From assembly GCF_003426815.1 (NCBI RefSeq), contig NZ_QKYK01000013.1:86874-150873 (forward strand): 64,000 bases of DNA, read 5' to 3'. The notes beneath the pieces are model-generated. The model saw only the letters and a list, made by a program, of their open reading frames with translations, made no database searches and was not told the DNA's origin. The DNA comes from Desertimonas flava (GTDB lineage Bacteria > Actinomycetota > Acidimicrobiia > Acidimicrobiales > Ilumatobacteraceae). A program made the translations under genes and the position numbers. Position 1 is the first letter of the stretch. The number at the start of each line of letters is the position of its first letter. Below are positions 33,609 through 43,741 of the stretch, in pieces.

Positions 33609-34672
33609 CCCTCGAGCGTTCGCCGCTCGACGCCGTCCACCGCTCGCTCGGGGCCCGCATGGTCCCGTTCGGGGGTTGGGACATGCCGCTCGAGTACCCC
33701 GGCGGCACCATCGCCGAGCACCGCGCATGCCGCGCCGACAGCGTGGTCTTCGACGTCTCACACCTCGGCTCGGTCCGCGTCAGCGGACCTGATGCCTACG
33801 ACAGGCTGCAGGACGTGCTCACCAACGATCTCGGCAAGATCGGTCCCGGCCGCGCCCAGTACACCCACCTGCTCGACGAGGCCGATGCCTCGGTGCTCGA
33901 CGACATCATCGTCTGGTGGCATCCCGAGGCGGGCGGCGACCAGGCCACGTTCGACGTGATGCCGAACGCCTCGAACACCGACCGGGTGGTCGCCGCCATC
34001 GGCGGTGAGGAGACCACCCACCAACGGGCGGTGCTCGCCGTGCAGGGTCCGCACGCCGCCGAACGCCTCGCCACGGTGTGGCCCGAGGCCGCGGCCGTCG
34101 GTCGCTTCCGCGTCATCCACGCCTCCTGGGAGGGAGCCGACTGCACCGTCGCCGGCACCGGGTACACGGGAGAGCGAGGGCTCGAGATCGCCGTACCGGT
34201 CGCCGCGGCCGAGTCGCTGTGGGCTGCCATCACCGGTGCCGGCATCGTTCCCGCCGGCCTCGGCGCCCGCGACACGTTGCGTCTCGAGGCGGCGCTGCCG
34301 CTCCACGGCCACGAGCTCGGCGAGGGCATCACGCCGCTGCAGGCGGGTCTCGGCTGGGTGGTCGCCTGGGGCAAGGGATCGTTCCGCGGCCGTGACGCCC
34401 TGGCGGCCGAACGTGATCGCGGCATCGCCCGCCATCTCGTCGGCATCGCCACCGAAGGCCGTCGCCCGCCTCGTTCCGGCTGTGCGGTGCTCGTCGGCGA
34501 CGAGGAAGTGGGCGTCGTGACGTCGGGCAACTTCTCGCCCGTGCTCGGGCACGGCATCGCCTTGGCCTTCGCGCCGCCGACGGTGACCGAAGGTTCGTCG
34601 GTGACGATCGACGTGCGCGGCACGCGCCTCGCGGGCGTGGTCGTGCCCACCCCGTTCGTCAGCAGCTCCTGA
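33605..34672 (+). CDS. gcvT: Aminomethyltransferase, glycine cleavage T protein
   Basis: A 355-residue tetrahydrofolate-dependent aminomethyltransferase. The start SPLDAVHRSLGARMVPFGGWDMPLEYPGGTIAEHRACRADSVVFDVSHLGSVRVSG is typical, with VLTNDLGKIGPGRAQYTHLLDEADASVLDDIIVWW (folate pocket, Asp) and GTGYTGERGLEIAVP (Glu) and GARDTLRLEAALPLHGHEL. The family residues Asp and Arg are in place. The start overlaps the MerR stop by 4 nt. It is followed by the hairpin at 34673-34690. GcvH is upstream in the same cluster; GcvP is 0.7 kb further on the opposite strand. Confidence 0.96.
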   Translation: MTLERSPLDAVHRSLGARMVPFGGWDMPLEYPGGTIAEHRACRADSVVFDVSHLGSVRVSGPDAYDRLQDVLTNDLGKIGPGRAQYTHLLDEADASVLDDIIVWWHPEAGGDQATFDVMPNASNTDRVVAAIGGEETTHQRAVLAVQGPHAAERLATVWPEAAAVGRFRVIHASWEGADCTVAGTGYTGERGLEIAVPVAAAESLWAAITGAGIVPAGLGARDTLRLEAALPLHGHELGEGITPLQAGLGWVVAWGKGSFRGRDALAAERDRGIARHLVGIATEGRRPPRSGCAVLVGDEEVGVVTSGNFSPVLGHGIALAFAPPTVTEGSSVTIDVRGTRLAGVVVPTPFVSSS

Positions 34673-34690
34673 CCCGGAGAGCGCTCCGGG
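34673..34690. terminator. Hairpin after gcvT
   Basis: A 7-bp stem CCCGGAG/CTCCGGG with loop AGCG, right after the gcvT stop and 17 nt before the convergent gene end. No U-tract. Confidence 0.45.
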
Positions 34691-34707
34691 CACCCCTCGG
34701 GCCGAGG

Positions 34708-35322
34708 TCAACCCCGAGTCGTCGTCGTGGGCTTGGCGGCGGCCTTCTTGGCCGCGGGCTTCTTAGTCGCAGGATTCCTGGCAGCGGGCTTCTTGGCCGC
34801 CGGCTTCTTCGCCGGTTCGGCTGGCGGCGGGGGAGGGGCGGCCGGAGCCGGCCGGCTCATCCCCGGGAGCTTGAGGCCGAACATGCCGCCGGCCGTCTCG
34901 GCGAGCTGGGACAGCGGACCGAGACGGTGGACGAGATCGTTGATCGCGTCGAGGAACGAGCCGAGGTCGGTGGGCAACGCGGCGAGCACCGGCGAGTTCA
35001 GGGTCTCGGCGAGCCGGACGAGGCCGGGGATCACCTCGTCGAGCGGTCCGGAGAGCCGGGTGGCGAGGTCGTCGGCGGTCTTCAGGGTGCGTGTCACCTG
35101 AGGCATCAGGGCCCGCACCGGTTCCTCGAACTCGTTCAGCAGGCGGTTGACGCGCGCTGCCGTCTCGTTGAGCGACTCCATCGTCGTGTTGAAGTTCTCG
35201 AGTCCCCGCATCAGCTCATCGCTGCCCTTGCGGAGCTGCTCGAACGAGCGCACGACGGCGGCGATCGGCCCGGCGACGAGCGAGATGAGATCCGAGATCG
35301 GGTCGGTGCGCGGGTCAGCCAT
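34708..35322 (-). CDS. Helical protein with a Lys/Ala-rich tail
   Basis: A 204-residue protein. Residues 15-120 are amphipathic helices (RSFEQLRKGSDELMRGLENFNTTMESLNETAARVNRLLNEFEEPVRALMPQ), possibly coiled coil. A Pro-rich stretch follows, and the last 35 residues repeat KKPAAK and KKAAAK, like histone H1 tails, which would bind DNA or polyanions. The start is ATG 35322; a longer open frame upstream is a shadow of gcvP. It resembles phasin or PHA-granule proteins in the helical part and in the tail, which is a guess. It stands alone, 26 nt after gcvP. Confidence 0.7.
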   Translation of the reverse strand: MADPRTDPISDLISLVAGPIAAVVRSFEQLRKGSDELMRGLENFNTTMESLNETAARVNRLLNEFEEPVRALMPQVTRTLKTADDLATRLSGPLDEVIPGLVRLAETLNSPVLAALPTDLGSFLDAINDLVHRLGPLSQLAETAGGMFGLKLPGMSRPAPAAPPPPPAEPAKKPAAKKPAARNPATKKPAAKKAAAKPTTTTRG

Positions 35323-35348
35323 GGCCTGTGACGCTACATCCCGCGGTC

Positions 35349-38192
35349 TCACCGAAGGGTTGCGAGCGCCTCCAGGCTGTCGCAGGTGCAGATGAGGTTG
35401 CGGTCGCCGGACGCACCGTCGATGCGTGAGACCGGCGCGAAGTACTTGTCGGCGCGCAGCGACGGGAGCGGGTAGGCCGCCTCGGAGCGGCGGTAGGGCC
35501 GCGTCCACTCGTCGGCGAGCAGATCCTCGGCGGTGTGCGGGGCGTGACGCAGCGGGCTGTCGGCCACGGCCCAGTCGCCGTCGAGCACGCGGTCGATCTC
35601 GCCGCGGATGGCGATCATGGCGTCGCAGAAGCGATCGAGCTCGGCCAGTGGCTCGCTCTCGGTCGGCTCGATCATCAGCGTGCCGGCCACCGGGAAGCTC
35701 ATCGTGGGGGCGTGGAAGCCGTAGTCGATCAGTCGCTTGGCGACGTCGTCCACGGTGACGCCCGACGCCTTGGTGATCGCCCGGAGATCGATGATGCACT
35801 CGTGTCCGACGCGCCCCTTGGCCCCGGTGTACAGCACCGGGAAGTGGTCGGCGAGACGGGCGGCGACGTAGTTCGCCGACAGGATGGCCGCCGCCGTGGC
35901 GTCGCGGAGTCCCTGCGGTCCCATCAGGGCGATGTACGCCCACGGGATGTTGAGGATGCCGGCCGAGCCGAAGCGGGCGGCGCTGACGGGTCCGACGGGC
36001 TGGTCGTCGCCGCCGAGAGGGTCGCCCGGCAGGAACGGCGCGAGGTGCGCCCGCACGCCGATCGGACCGACGCCGGGGCCACCTCCGCCGTGGGGGATGC
36101 AGAACGTCTTGTGCAGGTTGAGGTGGCTGACATCGGCGCCGAAGCGCCCGGGGCGGGCCAGGCCGACGAGCGCGTTGAGGTTGGCGCCGTCGATGTAGAC
36201 CTGCCCGCCGGCGTCGTGGACACGCGCGCAGATCTCGGTGATCTGCTCCTCGAACACGCCGTGGGTCGACGGGTAGGTGATCATCACGGCGGCCACGCAG
36301 TCGCCCGACGCGGCGAGCTTGGCGTCGAGGTCGTCGACGTCCACGTTGCCGTCGGGATCGGTGGCCACCACGACGACGTCGAAGCCGGCCATCACCGCAC
36401 TCGCGGCGTTGGTGCCGTGAGCGCTCGACGGGATGAGGCAGACGGTCCGCTGTTCGTCGCCGCGTGAGCGGTGGTAGGCGCGGATGGCGAGCAGTCCGGC
36501 GAACTCGCCCTGACTGCCGGCGTTGGGCTGCACGCTCACGGCGTCGTAGCCGGTGATCTCGGCGAGCCACGCCTCGAGCTCGGCGATCAGCCGCCGGGTA
36601 CCGACGGACTCGTCGTCGGGCGCGAACGGGTGGAGATCGGCGAACTCGGGCCACGTGATCGACATCATCTCGGTCGTGGCGTTGAGCTTCATCGTGCACG
36701 AGCCGAGGGGGATCATCGTGCGATCGAGGGCCAGGTCGCGATCGGCGAGGCGGCGGAGGTAGCGGAGCATCTCGTGCTCGGTGTGCAGCCGGTGGAACAC
36801 CGACTGGGTGAGGAACTCGCTCGTGCGCTTCATACCGTCGGGCAACCAGTCCGGTCGCAGGTCGGCGGGGGAGGGGTCGACCGCGGCGCTGAGGCCGAAC
36901 GCAGCGAGCACGTCGGCCCGCACGTCGGGTGTCGCCTCACCCCAGCTGATGCCGACGGACGTGTCGTCGACCCGGCGTAGGTCGATGCCTCGGTCCCGTG
37001 CGGCAGCCACCACGGCGTCGGCGTCGACGCCGTCGACGGTGATCGTGTCGAACGCCGCGTCGTGGCGAAGCGTCAAGCCCGCAGCGGCGAGTCGTCCGGC
37101 GAGGTCGTTGACGGCACCGGCCGCCCGGGTGGCGATCGCCCGCAGGCCGGCCGGGCCGTGCCACGCGGCGTAGAGGCCGGCCATGTTGGCCAGCAGCACC
37201 TGAGCGGTGCAGATGTTGGACGTCGCCTTCTCGCGGCGGATGTGCTGCTCCCGGGTCTGCAGCGCGAGACGCAACGCCGGCCGTCCCTCGGTGTCGACGC
37301 TGACGCCGACGAGGCGGCCGGGCAGCGCGCGAGCCGCCGCTGTGTGGGCGCTGAGGAACGCCGCGTGGGGGCCGCCGAAACCGAGCGGCACGCCGAAGCG
37401 CTGAGCCGACCCGATGGCGATGTCGGCGCCGAGCTCGCCCGGGGGAGTGATCAGCGTGCAGGCCAGCAGGTCGGTGGCCACGACGGCGAGGCCACCGAGC
37501 TGGTGGACGGTCTCGATGGCTTGGCGCCAGTCGACGACGGCACCGGTGGACGTCGGCAGGCTGAACAGGGCGCCGAAGCAACCGCCGGCCTCGGGGGAGA
37601 GCTCGTCGAGGCCGCCGACGACGAGGTCGATGCCGACCGGCTCGGCCCGCGTCCCGAGTACGGCGATCGTCTGCGGGTGCGTGTCGTGGTGCACGACGAA
37701 GCGCGCCGAAGGCGACTTGGACAGCCGCCGCGCCATCGTCATCGCCTCGGCCGCCGCTGTGGCCTCGTCGAGGAGCGAGGCGTTGGCGACCTCGAGGCCG
37801 GTGAGCTCCGAGACGACGGTCTGGAAGTTGAGCAGGGCTTCGAGACGGCCCTGGCTGATCTCGGGCTGATACGGCGTGTAGGCGGTGTACCAGGCCGGAT
37901 TCTCGAGGACGTTGCGCTGGATCACCGGGGGCGTGTGGGTGGTGGCATAGCCCATGCCGATCAGGCTCGTGCGGGGTCGGTTCTCGGCGGCCATCGCACG
38001 GAGTGCGGCGACCACCTCGGCCTCGGACCGGGCCGCCGGCAGGGCGAGGCTGTCGTCGCTGCGGATGGCCGACGGCAGCGTCTCGTCCAGGAGCGCCTCC
38101 ACCGAGTCGACTCCGAGCCGGGCCAGCATCGCCTGCTGGGCGGCACGGTCGGGACCGATGTGGCGGGCGGCGAACTCGTCGGGGTGATTCAT
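35349..38192 (-). CDS. gcvP: Glycine dehydrogenase (aminomethyl-transferring), P protein
   Basis: The PLP-dependent decarboxylase of glycine cleavage, 947 residues, with both halves fused as in most bacteria. The N-terminal half begins [34 protein letters not shown] and includes [25 protein letters not shown]. The C-terminal half has [34 protein letters not shown], where the Lys binds PLP, and the earlier [13 protein letters not shown] with [13 protein letters not shown]. The gene is monocistronic or nearly so and has a tandem glycine riboswitch in front. The other glycine-cleavage genes lie across the strand at 30.6 and 33.6 kb. Confidence 0.96.
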   Translation of the reverse strand: MNHPDEFAARHIGPDRAAQQAMLARLGVDSVEALLDETLPSAIRSDDSLALPAARSEAEVVAALRAMAAENRPRTSLIGMGYATTHTPPVIQRNVLENPAWYTAYTPYQPEISQGRLEALLNFQTVVSELTGLEVANASLLDEATAAAEAMTMARRLSKSPSARFVVHHDTHPQTIAVLGTRAEPVGIDLVVGGLDELSPEAGGCFGALFSLPTSTGAVVDWRQAIETVHQLGGLAVVATDLLACTLITPPGELGADIAIGSAQRFGVPLGFGGPHAAFLSAHTAAARALPGRLVGVSVDTEGRPALRLALQTREQHIRREKATSNICTAQVLLANMAGLYAAWHGPAGLRAIATRAAGAVNDLAGRLAAAGLTLRHDAAFDTITVDGVDADAVVAAARDRGIDLRRVDDTSVGISWGEATPDVRADVLAAFGLSAAVDPSPADLRPDWLPDGMKRTSEFLTQSVFHRLHTEHEMLRYLRRLADRDLALDRTMIPLGSCTMKLNATTEMMSITWPEFADLHPFAPDDESVGTRRLIAELEAWLAEITGYDAVSVQPNAGSQGEFAGLLAIRAYHRSRGDEQRTVCLIPSSAHGTNAASAVMAGFDVVVVATDPDGNVDVDDLDAKLAASGDCVAAVMITYPSTHGVFEEQITEICARVHDAGGQVYIDGANLNALVGLARPGRFGADVSHLNLHKTFCIPHGGGGPGVGPIGVRAHLAPFLPGDPLGGDDQPVGPVSAARFGSAGILNIPWAYIALMGPQGLRDATAAAILSANYVAARLADHFPVLYTGAKGRVGHECIIDLRAITKASGVTVDDVAKRLIDYGFHAPTMSFPVAGTLMIEPTESEPLAELDRFCDAMIAIRGEIDRVLDGDWAVADSPLRHAPHTAEDLLADEWTRPYRRSEAAYPLPSLRADKYFAPVSRIDGASGDRNLICTCDSLEALATLR

Positions 38193-38244
38193 GTCGTCTC
38201 CGTACCGTTGCAGGCGTGCGCGTCTCGTCGAGCGCCCCCGCTGT

Positions 38245-38440
38245 CATCGGTACCTGAGAGCTTCCATCGCCCCAACGTCCTCGGTGGGTCGACTTTCCCC
38301 TTCGGCGATCTCGCCCGGCGGACCGGCCGATCTGCTTTCCAGCGTTGCCTCACCCGCTCGGTCCCGGGGCCTGAGAGTTTCCGGGGCGGTTGCTCCTTCG
38401 GCGCTGGCGGACCAGCTCTCCCGAGCGGCTTCGTCGGCAA
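38245..38440 (-). promoter_or_regulatory. Tandem glycine riboswitch upstream of gcvP
   Basis: Read on the minus strand, two aptamers follow each other. The first has GGGAGAGCTGG (near 38420), GCCGAAGGAGCAA (38390-38405) and CTCTCAGG (38370-38377). The second has GGAAAGCAGATC (near 38340), GCCGAAGGGGAAA (38294-38306) and CTCTCAGG (38253-38260). These are the signature gcvT-type motifs. About 50 nt separate the second aptamer from the gcvP start. It would raise gcvP expression when glycine is high. The rest of the 38193-38571 gap shows nothing else. Confidence 0.9.
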
Positions 38441-38571
38441 CCCCTAGGCTACCCGCCCCGTGACGACGACGGGGGAACCAACGCCCGGGCCGTCACGTCG
38501 GACGCTGCGCCGGTCTTCCCGGCGCCCCTCGAGGGACGGTCCCTCGAGGACAGCACGATGAGTGAGGAACT

Positions 38572-39327
38572 GTGGGTAACGAAGGTCTCGGCGGGCTCGC
38601 CAAGCGCTGGCTGACGTCGAAGGTGAAGGAGCTGACGACGGCGGACCGCCGCGTCCGGGAGGCGGCCGAGTACGAGGCCGAGGAGTCGGGCCGGCAGTTC
38701 CGCAACGAGGCGGCCGGCGAGGCGCTGATGACGGCCATTCCCGGGCTTCGTCGTCTGCGGGACCGTCAGGTCGAGCACGCCGAGCGCGCCGAGGCCGAGC
38801 GCGAGCGGCGCGTCGCCGAGGAGTTGGCGGCGCGGCCGGTCGCCGGTCTGCGGTTGCGGGTGAGCGGTGCGGTGTCGGGGGAGTGGTCGGGGCCGATCCC
38901 GGCGTCCGTGGTGGTCGATCCGGATGGCTCGGCCGGCGACGGCGACCCGTACGCCGGCCAGGATGCGCTGCTGGTCGATCTCCGGCTCCCGGCCGGGGCC
39001 GACGAGCGCATCGGTGGACAGCGGTTCGCGGGGTGGACCTTCGTCGTGCCCGGCTTCAGCGGCGACGGGGTCTACGACCTCGCCGAGTCAGGACTGGCCC
39101 GGCGCGCGGCCGACTGCGAGCCGGAGTACATCGACTGGGAACTGTCGATCGGCGGTGACGGCGAAGGGTTCTACTTCCAGCCCGACGCCGGGCCGACGAC
39201 CGTCCACGTGTCCACCGCGCCCGACGGGACCAGGACGCTCGTGGTGACGATGTCGCTCCTCGGAGCGGCGGGGGAGTTACGGGCGTCAGCCGAGCTCGTC
39301 GTGGCGGGCACCGCCGGCGTCAGCTGA
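38572..39327 (+). CDS. Hypothetical protein with coiled-coil N-terminus
   Basis: A 251-residue protein of unknown function. Residues 10-90 are charged helices (LAKRWLTSKVKELTTADRRVREAAEYEAEESGRQFRN, then RRLRDRQVEHAERAEAERERRVAEELAARP). The rest is predicted beta-rich, with GSGWS-like turns and GWTFVVPGFSGDGVYDLAESGLARRA near residue 155. No signal peptide or membrane span. Starts at GTG 38572 with GAGTGAGGA upstream. The 3' end overlaps the convergent decarboxylase gene by 8 nt. No family recognised. Confidence 0.65.
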   Translation: MGNEGLGGLAKRWLTSKVKELTTADRRVREAAEYEAEESGRQFRNEAAGEALMTAIPGLRRLRDRQVEHAERAEAERERRVAEELAARPVAGLRLRVSGAVSGEWSGPIPASVVVDPDGSAGDGDPYAGQDALLVDLRLPAGADERIGGQRFAGWTFVVPGFSGDGVYDLAESGLARRAADCEPEYIDWELSIGGDGEGFYFQPDAGPTTVHVSTAPDGTRTLVVTMSLLGAAGELRASAELVVAGTAGVS

Positions 39328-40567
39328 TCGTCGCGTAGGCGCCCGACGCGCCCGATCGGCCACCGGCCTCGTCGACGCTGTCGGCGAGGGCGGTGGCGAA
39401 CTCGGCGATCGTGCCGTCGTGGATCGCGTTGACGGTGCAATGGAGCGACCGGGGCGGGCCCTGCCGATCGACGAACCAACCGCGTGTCCGCAGGGCGTCG
39501 GCCACGGCGAACACGTCGAGCTGATCGGGATCGGCTGCCGCGAACGACAACAAGCATCCGTCGGGCCGGGCGAGCAGGACAACGCGGGGCTCGGCGTCGA
39601 TGACCGCGGCCAGTTCGAGTGTCGCCGCCCGGGCCCGCCGGGTGAGCTCGAGATAGCCGTCGTCGCCGATGTGGTTGAGCACGGCCCAGGCGGCGGCGAT
39701 GGGACCGCCCGAGCGGGTGCCGAGCACGGCGGGGGAGCCGTAGCGCCCTCCGAGCCAGTTGTCGGTGAGGAACGTCTGATCCGAGCGCCGTTGCTTGTCG
39801 CGGTGGACGATCACCGACGCCCCCTTGGCCGTGTAGGCGAACTTGTGCAGGTCGACCGACACCGACGTGACCCCGTCCACCTCGAACGCCCACGGCGCGA
39901 CCTCCTCGCCCAGCCGGGGGAGATAGGCGAGCGTGACGCCGCCGATGCAGGCATCGACGTGGCAGTTGATGTCGCCTTCGGCGGCGATCGCCGCGATCGC
40001 CGCGACGGGATCGATGACGCCCTGTGGGTACTGAGGCGCCGAGGCCACGATCAGCGCGGTGTCGACATCGACGGCCGCGGCGATCGCGTCGGGGTCCGCC
40101 CGCCAGTCGGCGCCCACCTCGACGCGACGGCTCTCGAGCCCGAAGTAGTGGCAGCCCTTCTCGAACGCCGCGTGGGCCGACGTGGGCAGCACGACGTTGG
40201 GCCGGGCACCTGAACCACGTTCGAGGCGCCGATGCCGCTCGCGTGCCGCCTTGACCGCCATCAGCAGGCTCTCGGTCCCGCCCGACGTCATGAACCCGGC
40301 CGACCCGTCGGGTGCACCGAGCCAGTCGCTGACGACGCCGACCACATCGGACTGCATCCGGCGCAGGCTCGGGAAGGCGTCCGTGTTGAGCGCGTTGGCC
40401 ATGGCGAACCGCCGGGCCGCCTCGTCGGCCACGCGCTCGACGTCGGGTCCCGCCGAGTAGACGAGCGAGAAACAGCGACCGGCCGCCCAGTCGACGTCGT
40501 CGCCGCCGAGCTGATCGAGCTCGGCGAGGACGTCGTCGGCGGGACGGCCGGAACGGGGGAGCGGCAT
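39320..40567 (-). CDS. PLP-dependent decarboxylase/lyase (group II)
   Basis: A 415-residue type I PLP enzyme of the aspartate/glutamate decarboxylase and sphingosine-1-phosphate-lyase group. PLP is held by GFMTSGGTESLLMAVKAAR and HVDACIGG (Asp), and the internal aldimine Lys is in SVSVDLHKFAYTAKGASVIVHRDK. The segment QTFLTDNWLGGRYGSPAVLGTRSGGPIAAAWAVL fits the lyase-like subgroup. The start MPLPRSGRP at 40567 was chosen because residues further up are a shadow. It lies 34 nt after the M23 peptidase gene. Substrate unknown; aromatic or acidic amino acids and sphingoid phosphates are all possible. Confidence 0.85.
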   Translation of the reverse strand: MPLPRSGRPADDVLAELDQLGGDDVDWAAGRCFSLVYSAGPDVERVADEAARRFAMANALNTDAFPSLRRMQSDVVGVVSDWLGAPDGSAGFMTSGGTESLLMAVKAARERHRRLERGSGARPNVVLPTSAHAAFEKGCHYFGLESRRVEVGADWRADPDAIAAAVDVDTALIVASAPQYPQGVIDPVAAIAAIAAEGDINCHVDACIGGVTLAYLPRLGEEVAPWAFEVDGVTSVSVDLHKFAYTAKGASVIVHRDKQRRSDQTFLTDNWLGGRYGSPAVLGTRSGGPIAAAWAVLNHIGDDGYLELTRRARAATLELAAVIDAEPRVVLLARPDGCLLSFAAADPDQLDVFAVADALRTRGWFVDRQGPPRSLHCTVNAIHDGTIAEFATALADSVDEAGGRSGASGAYATIS

Positions 40568-40601
40568 GCCGCCCGACGCTATTGGATCGGGCGTGGCGTG
40601 A

Positions 40602-42434
40602 TCAGCCGCAGGCGCCGTACTGCTTGAGGTACGGGTACGGGTTGACCGCCGATCCCCCGCCGGGGTGCACCTCGAAGTGGAGGTGGGGGATGCCGGCGTT
40701 GCCGGTGCTGCCGACGTAGCCGATGACCTGACCCGCCGACACGGGCACGCCGACGCCGATCCCGTCGGCGAACGCCGACAGGTGGGCGTAGAAGAAGTAC
40801 GTGCCGTCAGCGGTCGTGATCTTGAGGGCGTTGCCGGACAGCGAGCCGGGGCGATCGTTGTACACGTACGTGATGCGACCGGAGGCGACGGCGCGAAGGG
40901 GAGTCCCCTCGGCGGCGCCGATGTCGGTGCCGAGGTGCACTCGACCGGCACCACGAGCGGCCTGCCACGTGTCGCCGTAGAAGCACGAACCGCCCACGGG
41001 ACGAGCATGCAGTGCGACCGCCGGGGCCTGCGGAGCTGGTGTCGAGTTCATCGGGGACAGGCCGAGGGCGTTGGCCGTGGCCTGATCCACCTTGCCGGTC
41101 GCCGGCAGACCCTTGGCCTGCTGGAACTTGATGACCGCGCCGAGAGTGCCCGATCCGAACACACCGTCGGCGCCGCCCGGCACCGTGATGCCGGCGTTGA
41201 TCAGCGCTTGCTGGAGCGCCGTGACCCGCGCACCACGCTCGTCGTACACGGCGAACCCGGCGGCGGTGGAACCGCCGCCGCTCGGGGCCGACACGCCACT
41301 GGCGCCGCCCAGACCCATCAGACGGGCGGTGGCCGAGTCGACGATGCCGCTCTGGTTCAGACCGTTGACCCGTTGGTAGGCGACGAGAGCGTTGTGGGTG
41401 GCCTGGCCGAAGATGCCGTCGGCGCCGCCGCGCAGCGTCATGCCGGTGTCCATCAGCGCCTGCTGCACCTTGCGCACGCCGTCGCCCGTGGAGCCGAGCC
41501 GGAGCCCGACGATGCCACCCGACGGCGCCGGGGCGTTGCCGCCGCCGGCGGCCGCAGCCTGCACGAGGGCGGCATCGGTCGCGGCGTCCACCTGACCGGT
41601 GACCGGCAGGCCCTTGGCCTGCTGGAACGTGCGAACAGCGCGCTGCGTGGCCAGCCCGAAGATTCCGTCGGCGCCACCGTTGACGGTGATGCCGGACTGC
41701 ATCAGCAGCTGCTGGATTCGCTTGACGCCCTCGCCCCGCGACCCGTACTGGAGAACCGACCCTGCCGGAGCGGGGGTCTCGGGGGAAGAGGCATTCCCCA
41801 CGCCGAGCACGCTCGCAGTGCGCTCGTCGACCACCCCCGTCTCCGACAGGCCGTTGACACGCTGAACCATCTTCACCGCATGCTCGGTGGACGGTCCGAA
41901 CGTGCCGTCTGCGCCGCCGCTCAGGTACAACCCGAGTCCGAGGAGCTTGGTCTGAAGCTGGCGGACTGCTTCTCCCGTGCTCCCGCGGCGAAGACCGACA
42001 ACTGACGTGGACGACGAGGCCGGGGGATTGTTCGACACCCCGGCATTCGACCCCGCGCCCGCCGTCACGCCACCCGAGAGGCCGAGGTACTTGGCCGTGT
42101 TCTCGGTGACGACCCCGGTGGGATTGAGGCCGTTCTGTTCCTGGAAGTGCCGCAGCACTCGCGTCGTCGACGGCCCGAACACCCCGTTGGCACCCTCGCG
42201 GATCACGTAGCCGAAGCTGATGAGCTTCTCCTGGACGGCGCGGACGCCGTCGCCGCTCGAGCCCTCACGAAGGCCGACGACCGACGTCGCCTCGAACGGC
42301 GCCGGCTGGTACATCGGAGACGCGGCCGGCGCCGCGGCGGCCAGCGTGGGGCCGGCGAGACCGAAGCCGGCGGCGGCGACCAGGGACACCCCGGTCCGGG
42401 TGAGCATGCGAGAACGAGTCTTACGAATCGTCAT
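40602..42434 (-). CDS. Secreted M23 peptidase with five peptidoglycan-binding repeats
   Basis: A 610-residue cell-wall hydrolase. Residues 1-38 are a signal peptide ([26 protein letters not shown]). Five PG_binding_1 domains follow, each about 65-80 residues, recognisable by V-x-G-L-R-x-G-S-x-G-x-x-V-R-x-x-Q and G-A-D-G-x-F-G. The last 110 residues are a LytM/M23 domain: [17 protein letters not shown] (zinc His and Asp) and [13 protein letters not shown] (HxH). All zinc ligands are present. The start ATG 42434 follows GAGAGG. Most M23 proteins carry one or two such repeats, so five is unusual. A tight function in wall splitting or remodelling is likely. Confidence 0.92.
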   Translation of the reverse strand: MTIRKTRSRMLTRTGVSLVAAAGFGLAGPTLAAAAPAASPMYQPAPFEATSVVGLREGSSGDGVRAVQEKLISFGYVIREGANGVFGPSTTRVLRHFQEQNGLNPTGVVTENTAKYLGLSGGVTAGAGSNAGVSNNPPASSSTSVVGLRRGSTGEAVRQLQTKLLGLGLYLSGGADGTFGPSTEHAVKMVQRVNGLSETGVVDERTASVLGVGNASSPETPAPAGSVLQYGSRGEGVKRIQQLLMQSGITVNGGADGIFGLATQRAVRTFQQAKGLPVTGQVDAATDAALVQAAAAGGGNAPAPSGGIVGLRLGSTGDGVRKVQQALMDTGMTLRGGADGIFGQATHNALVAYQRVNGLNQSGIVDSATARLMGLGGASGVSAPSGGGSTAAGFAVYDERGARVTALQQALINAGITVPGGADGVFGSGTLGAVIKFQQAKGLPATGKVDQATANALGLSPMNSTPAPQAPAVALHARPVGGSCFYGDTWQAARGAGRVHLGTDIGAAEGTPLRAVASGRITYVYNDRPGSLSGNALKITTADGTYFFYAHLSAFADGIGVGVPVSAGQVIGYVGSTGNAGIPHLHFEVHPGGGSAVNPYPYLKQYGACG

Positions 42435-42618
42435 TTCAATCGTGCCTCTCAATCGAACGGACAGATTCCTTTCGACCGACTGGCGCGTTCTCACCAACGC
42501 CGGGTGACCCGCCGGGTCGGGCACGCGATCCCATCAGGCCTCACAACCTGGGGTGACGCCGAAGATGTCCTGATCACGAGGCCATATTGTCTCTCGTGCA
42601 TATCTGACATAACGTGAA

Positions 42619-42690
42619 TTATGGGCGGCGCCGGCGGGTGGAGGGGGCTCGCTGCGCTCGCCGGGAGCACCGCCGGCTTCGCCCATAATT
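42619..42690. repeat. Long imperfect hairpin with AATTATGGGCG ends
   Basis: Ends AATTATGGGCG (42619-42629) and CGCCCATAATT (42680-42690) are perfect 11-bp inverted repeats. Inside them GCCGGCGG and CCGCCGGC also pair, with a centre containing CTCGCTGCGCTCG. The element is about 72 bp, has AT-rich tips in a GC-rich region, and sits just upstream of the M23 gene. It could be a small palindromic repeat or a promoter-distal terminator. No coding gene. Confidence 0.5.
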
Positions 42691-42913
42691 CCGCCCCTGA
42701 AAGCTCCACCGCAGGCTCGACGCTTCATCTCGGATCGCCGGAATCCGTCGGCCGGACGTCCATCGGCCGGACGTCCGTGGCATGGCTCGGGTTTGCGCCT
42801 TCGAGGGACTGCGGAGCCCGATCTGGGGACGCCTGCGTGGCTCCCTGGGCACGGACGCGTGCGCTGATGACGATGGGCGGGCCGGATCGCCGGGACCTGG
42901 GCTCCAGGGGTTC

Positions 42914-42926
42914 TTTCGTCATGACG
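42914..42926. repeat. Palindrome copy 1 (TTTCGTCATGACG + CAAAT)
   Basis: First of four. The core CGTCATGACG is perfect, the left flank is TTT, the right flank CAAA differs from the AAA of copies 3 and 4. Confidence 0.75.
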
Positions 42927-43211
42927 CAAATGCTCCGGGAGCGTCGGGACGGGGCGACCTCCAGGGCATCACCGGGGTGGACGCGCGAGGGGCCGGCGGG
43001 CTCCGGATGTCGAGTGGTGCGTCCGCGTCTCGAGGTGGTCACTTCGGTTGGCGCGTCGCGGCCTCCACGCCGTTCGGTCGCGGCGTGCGCGCCGCGCTCG
43101 GTGAGTTCTCGCGTCGCGCTCTCGGGTGCTGGCCGCTCGGCTGTCGGAGTCGTCGTCGACGCGGACCGGGACCGCGCTGGGGCCCTCCCCTGGGGGCTTG
43201 TCACCGAGGAC

Positions 43212-43224
43212 TTTCGTCATGACG
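43212..43224. repeat. Palindrome copy 2 (TTTCGTCATGACG + GTAAT)
   Basis: 298 bp after copy 1. The core is identical, the right flank is GTAAT. The sequence just before it, CCCTCCCCTGG followed by about 16 more bases, resembles that before copy 3. Confidence 0.75.
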
Positions 43225-43423
43225 GTAATCGGGGGTGGGTCGTCGGCGCGGGCGATTCGTCCAACCCGCCGCGGTTCACGATGGCCTCTCCACGCGGTTG
43301 CTTGGTCCGCGGGTGCCGACCAGGCCGCGTGCTCGCGGCGCCTCGTGGCCGAGGGCACCTCGACGACGTCCTCGTCGAGTTCGTCGACCCTCCCCTGGCT
43401 CCGGTCCCCTGCTGCGGCACCGC

Positions 43424-43439
43424 TTTCGTCATGACGAAA
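43424..43439. repeat. Palindrome copy 3, perfect 16-bp
   Basis: TTTCGTCATGACGAAA, a perfect 16-bp palindrome, 212 bp after copy 2. Preceded by CCCTCCCCTGG at 43389, as in copy 2. Confidence 0.85.
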
Positions 43440-43741
43440 CTTAGGCATCTGGAGGTACACCCCTCGTCCACGGCACCGCCTCGCCGGTTTCCGCTGGCCC
43501 CGGCGGGCGTCGTCGCCGGCTCCGGTGGGTCGCCGCTGTTGCCATGAATGATGCTGACGTGTCTCGGGATTGATCCGCGACTCCGACCCACCTCTCCTGG
43601 CACGGCTCGTCGCCGCGTCCGGCCCGTCGATCGTCGGCTTCGTCCGAGGTGGGCGACGAGGAGTGCTCGAGCCGCAACGCTCGACACAGACCTCGCCCGG
43701 TCGGCGCACTCCCCGGCCCCGACGACGTCAAGCGCACGCGG

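Noticed and set aside
42621..43547. A 308-codon open frame on the plus strand across the palindrome region
   Set aside because: The translation is low-complexity (Arg, Ser, Gly, Pro) with no family similarity, it carries the palindrome as FVMTK/FVMTQ text, and the opposite strand is equally open. High GC makes such frames common.
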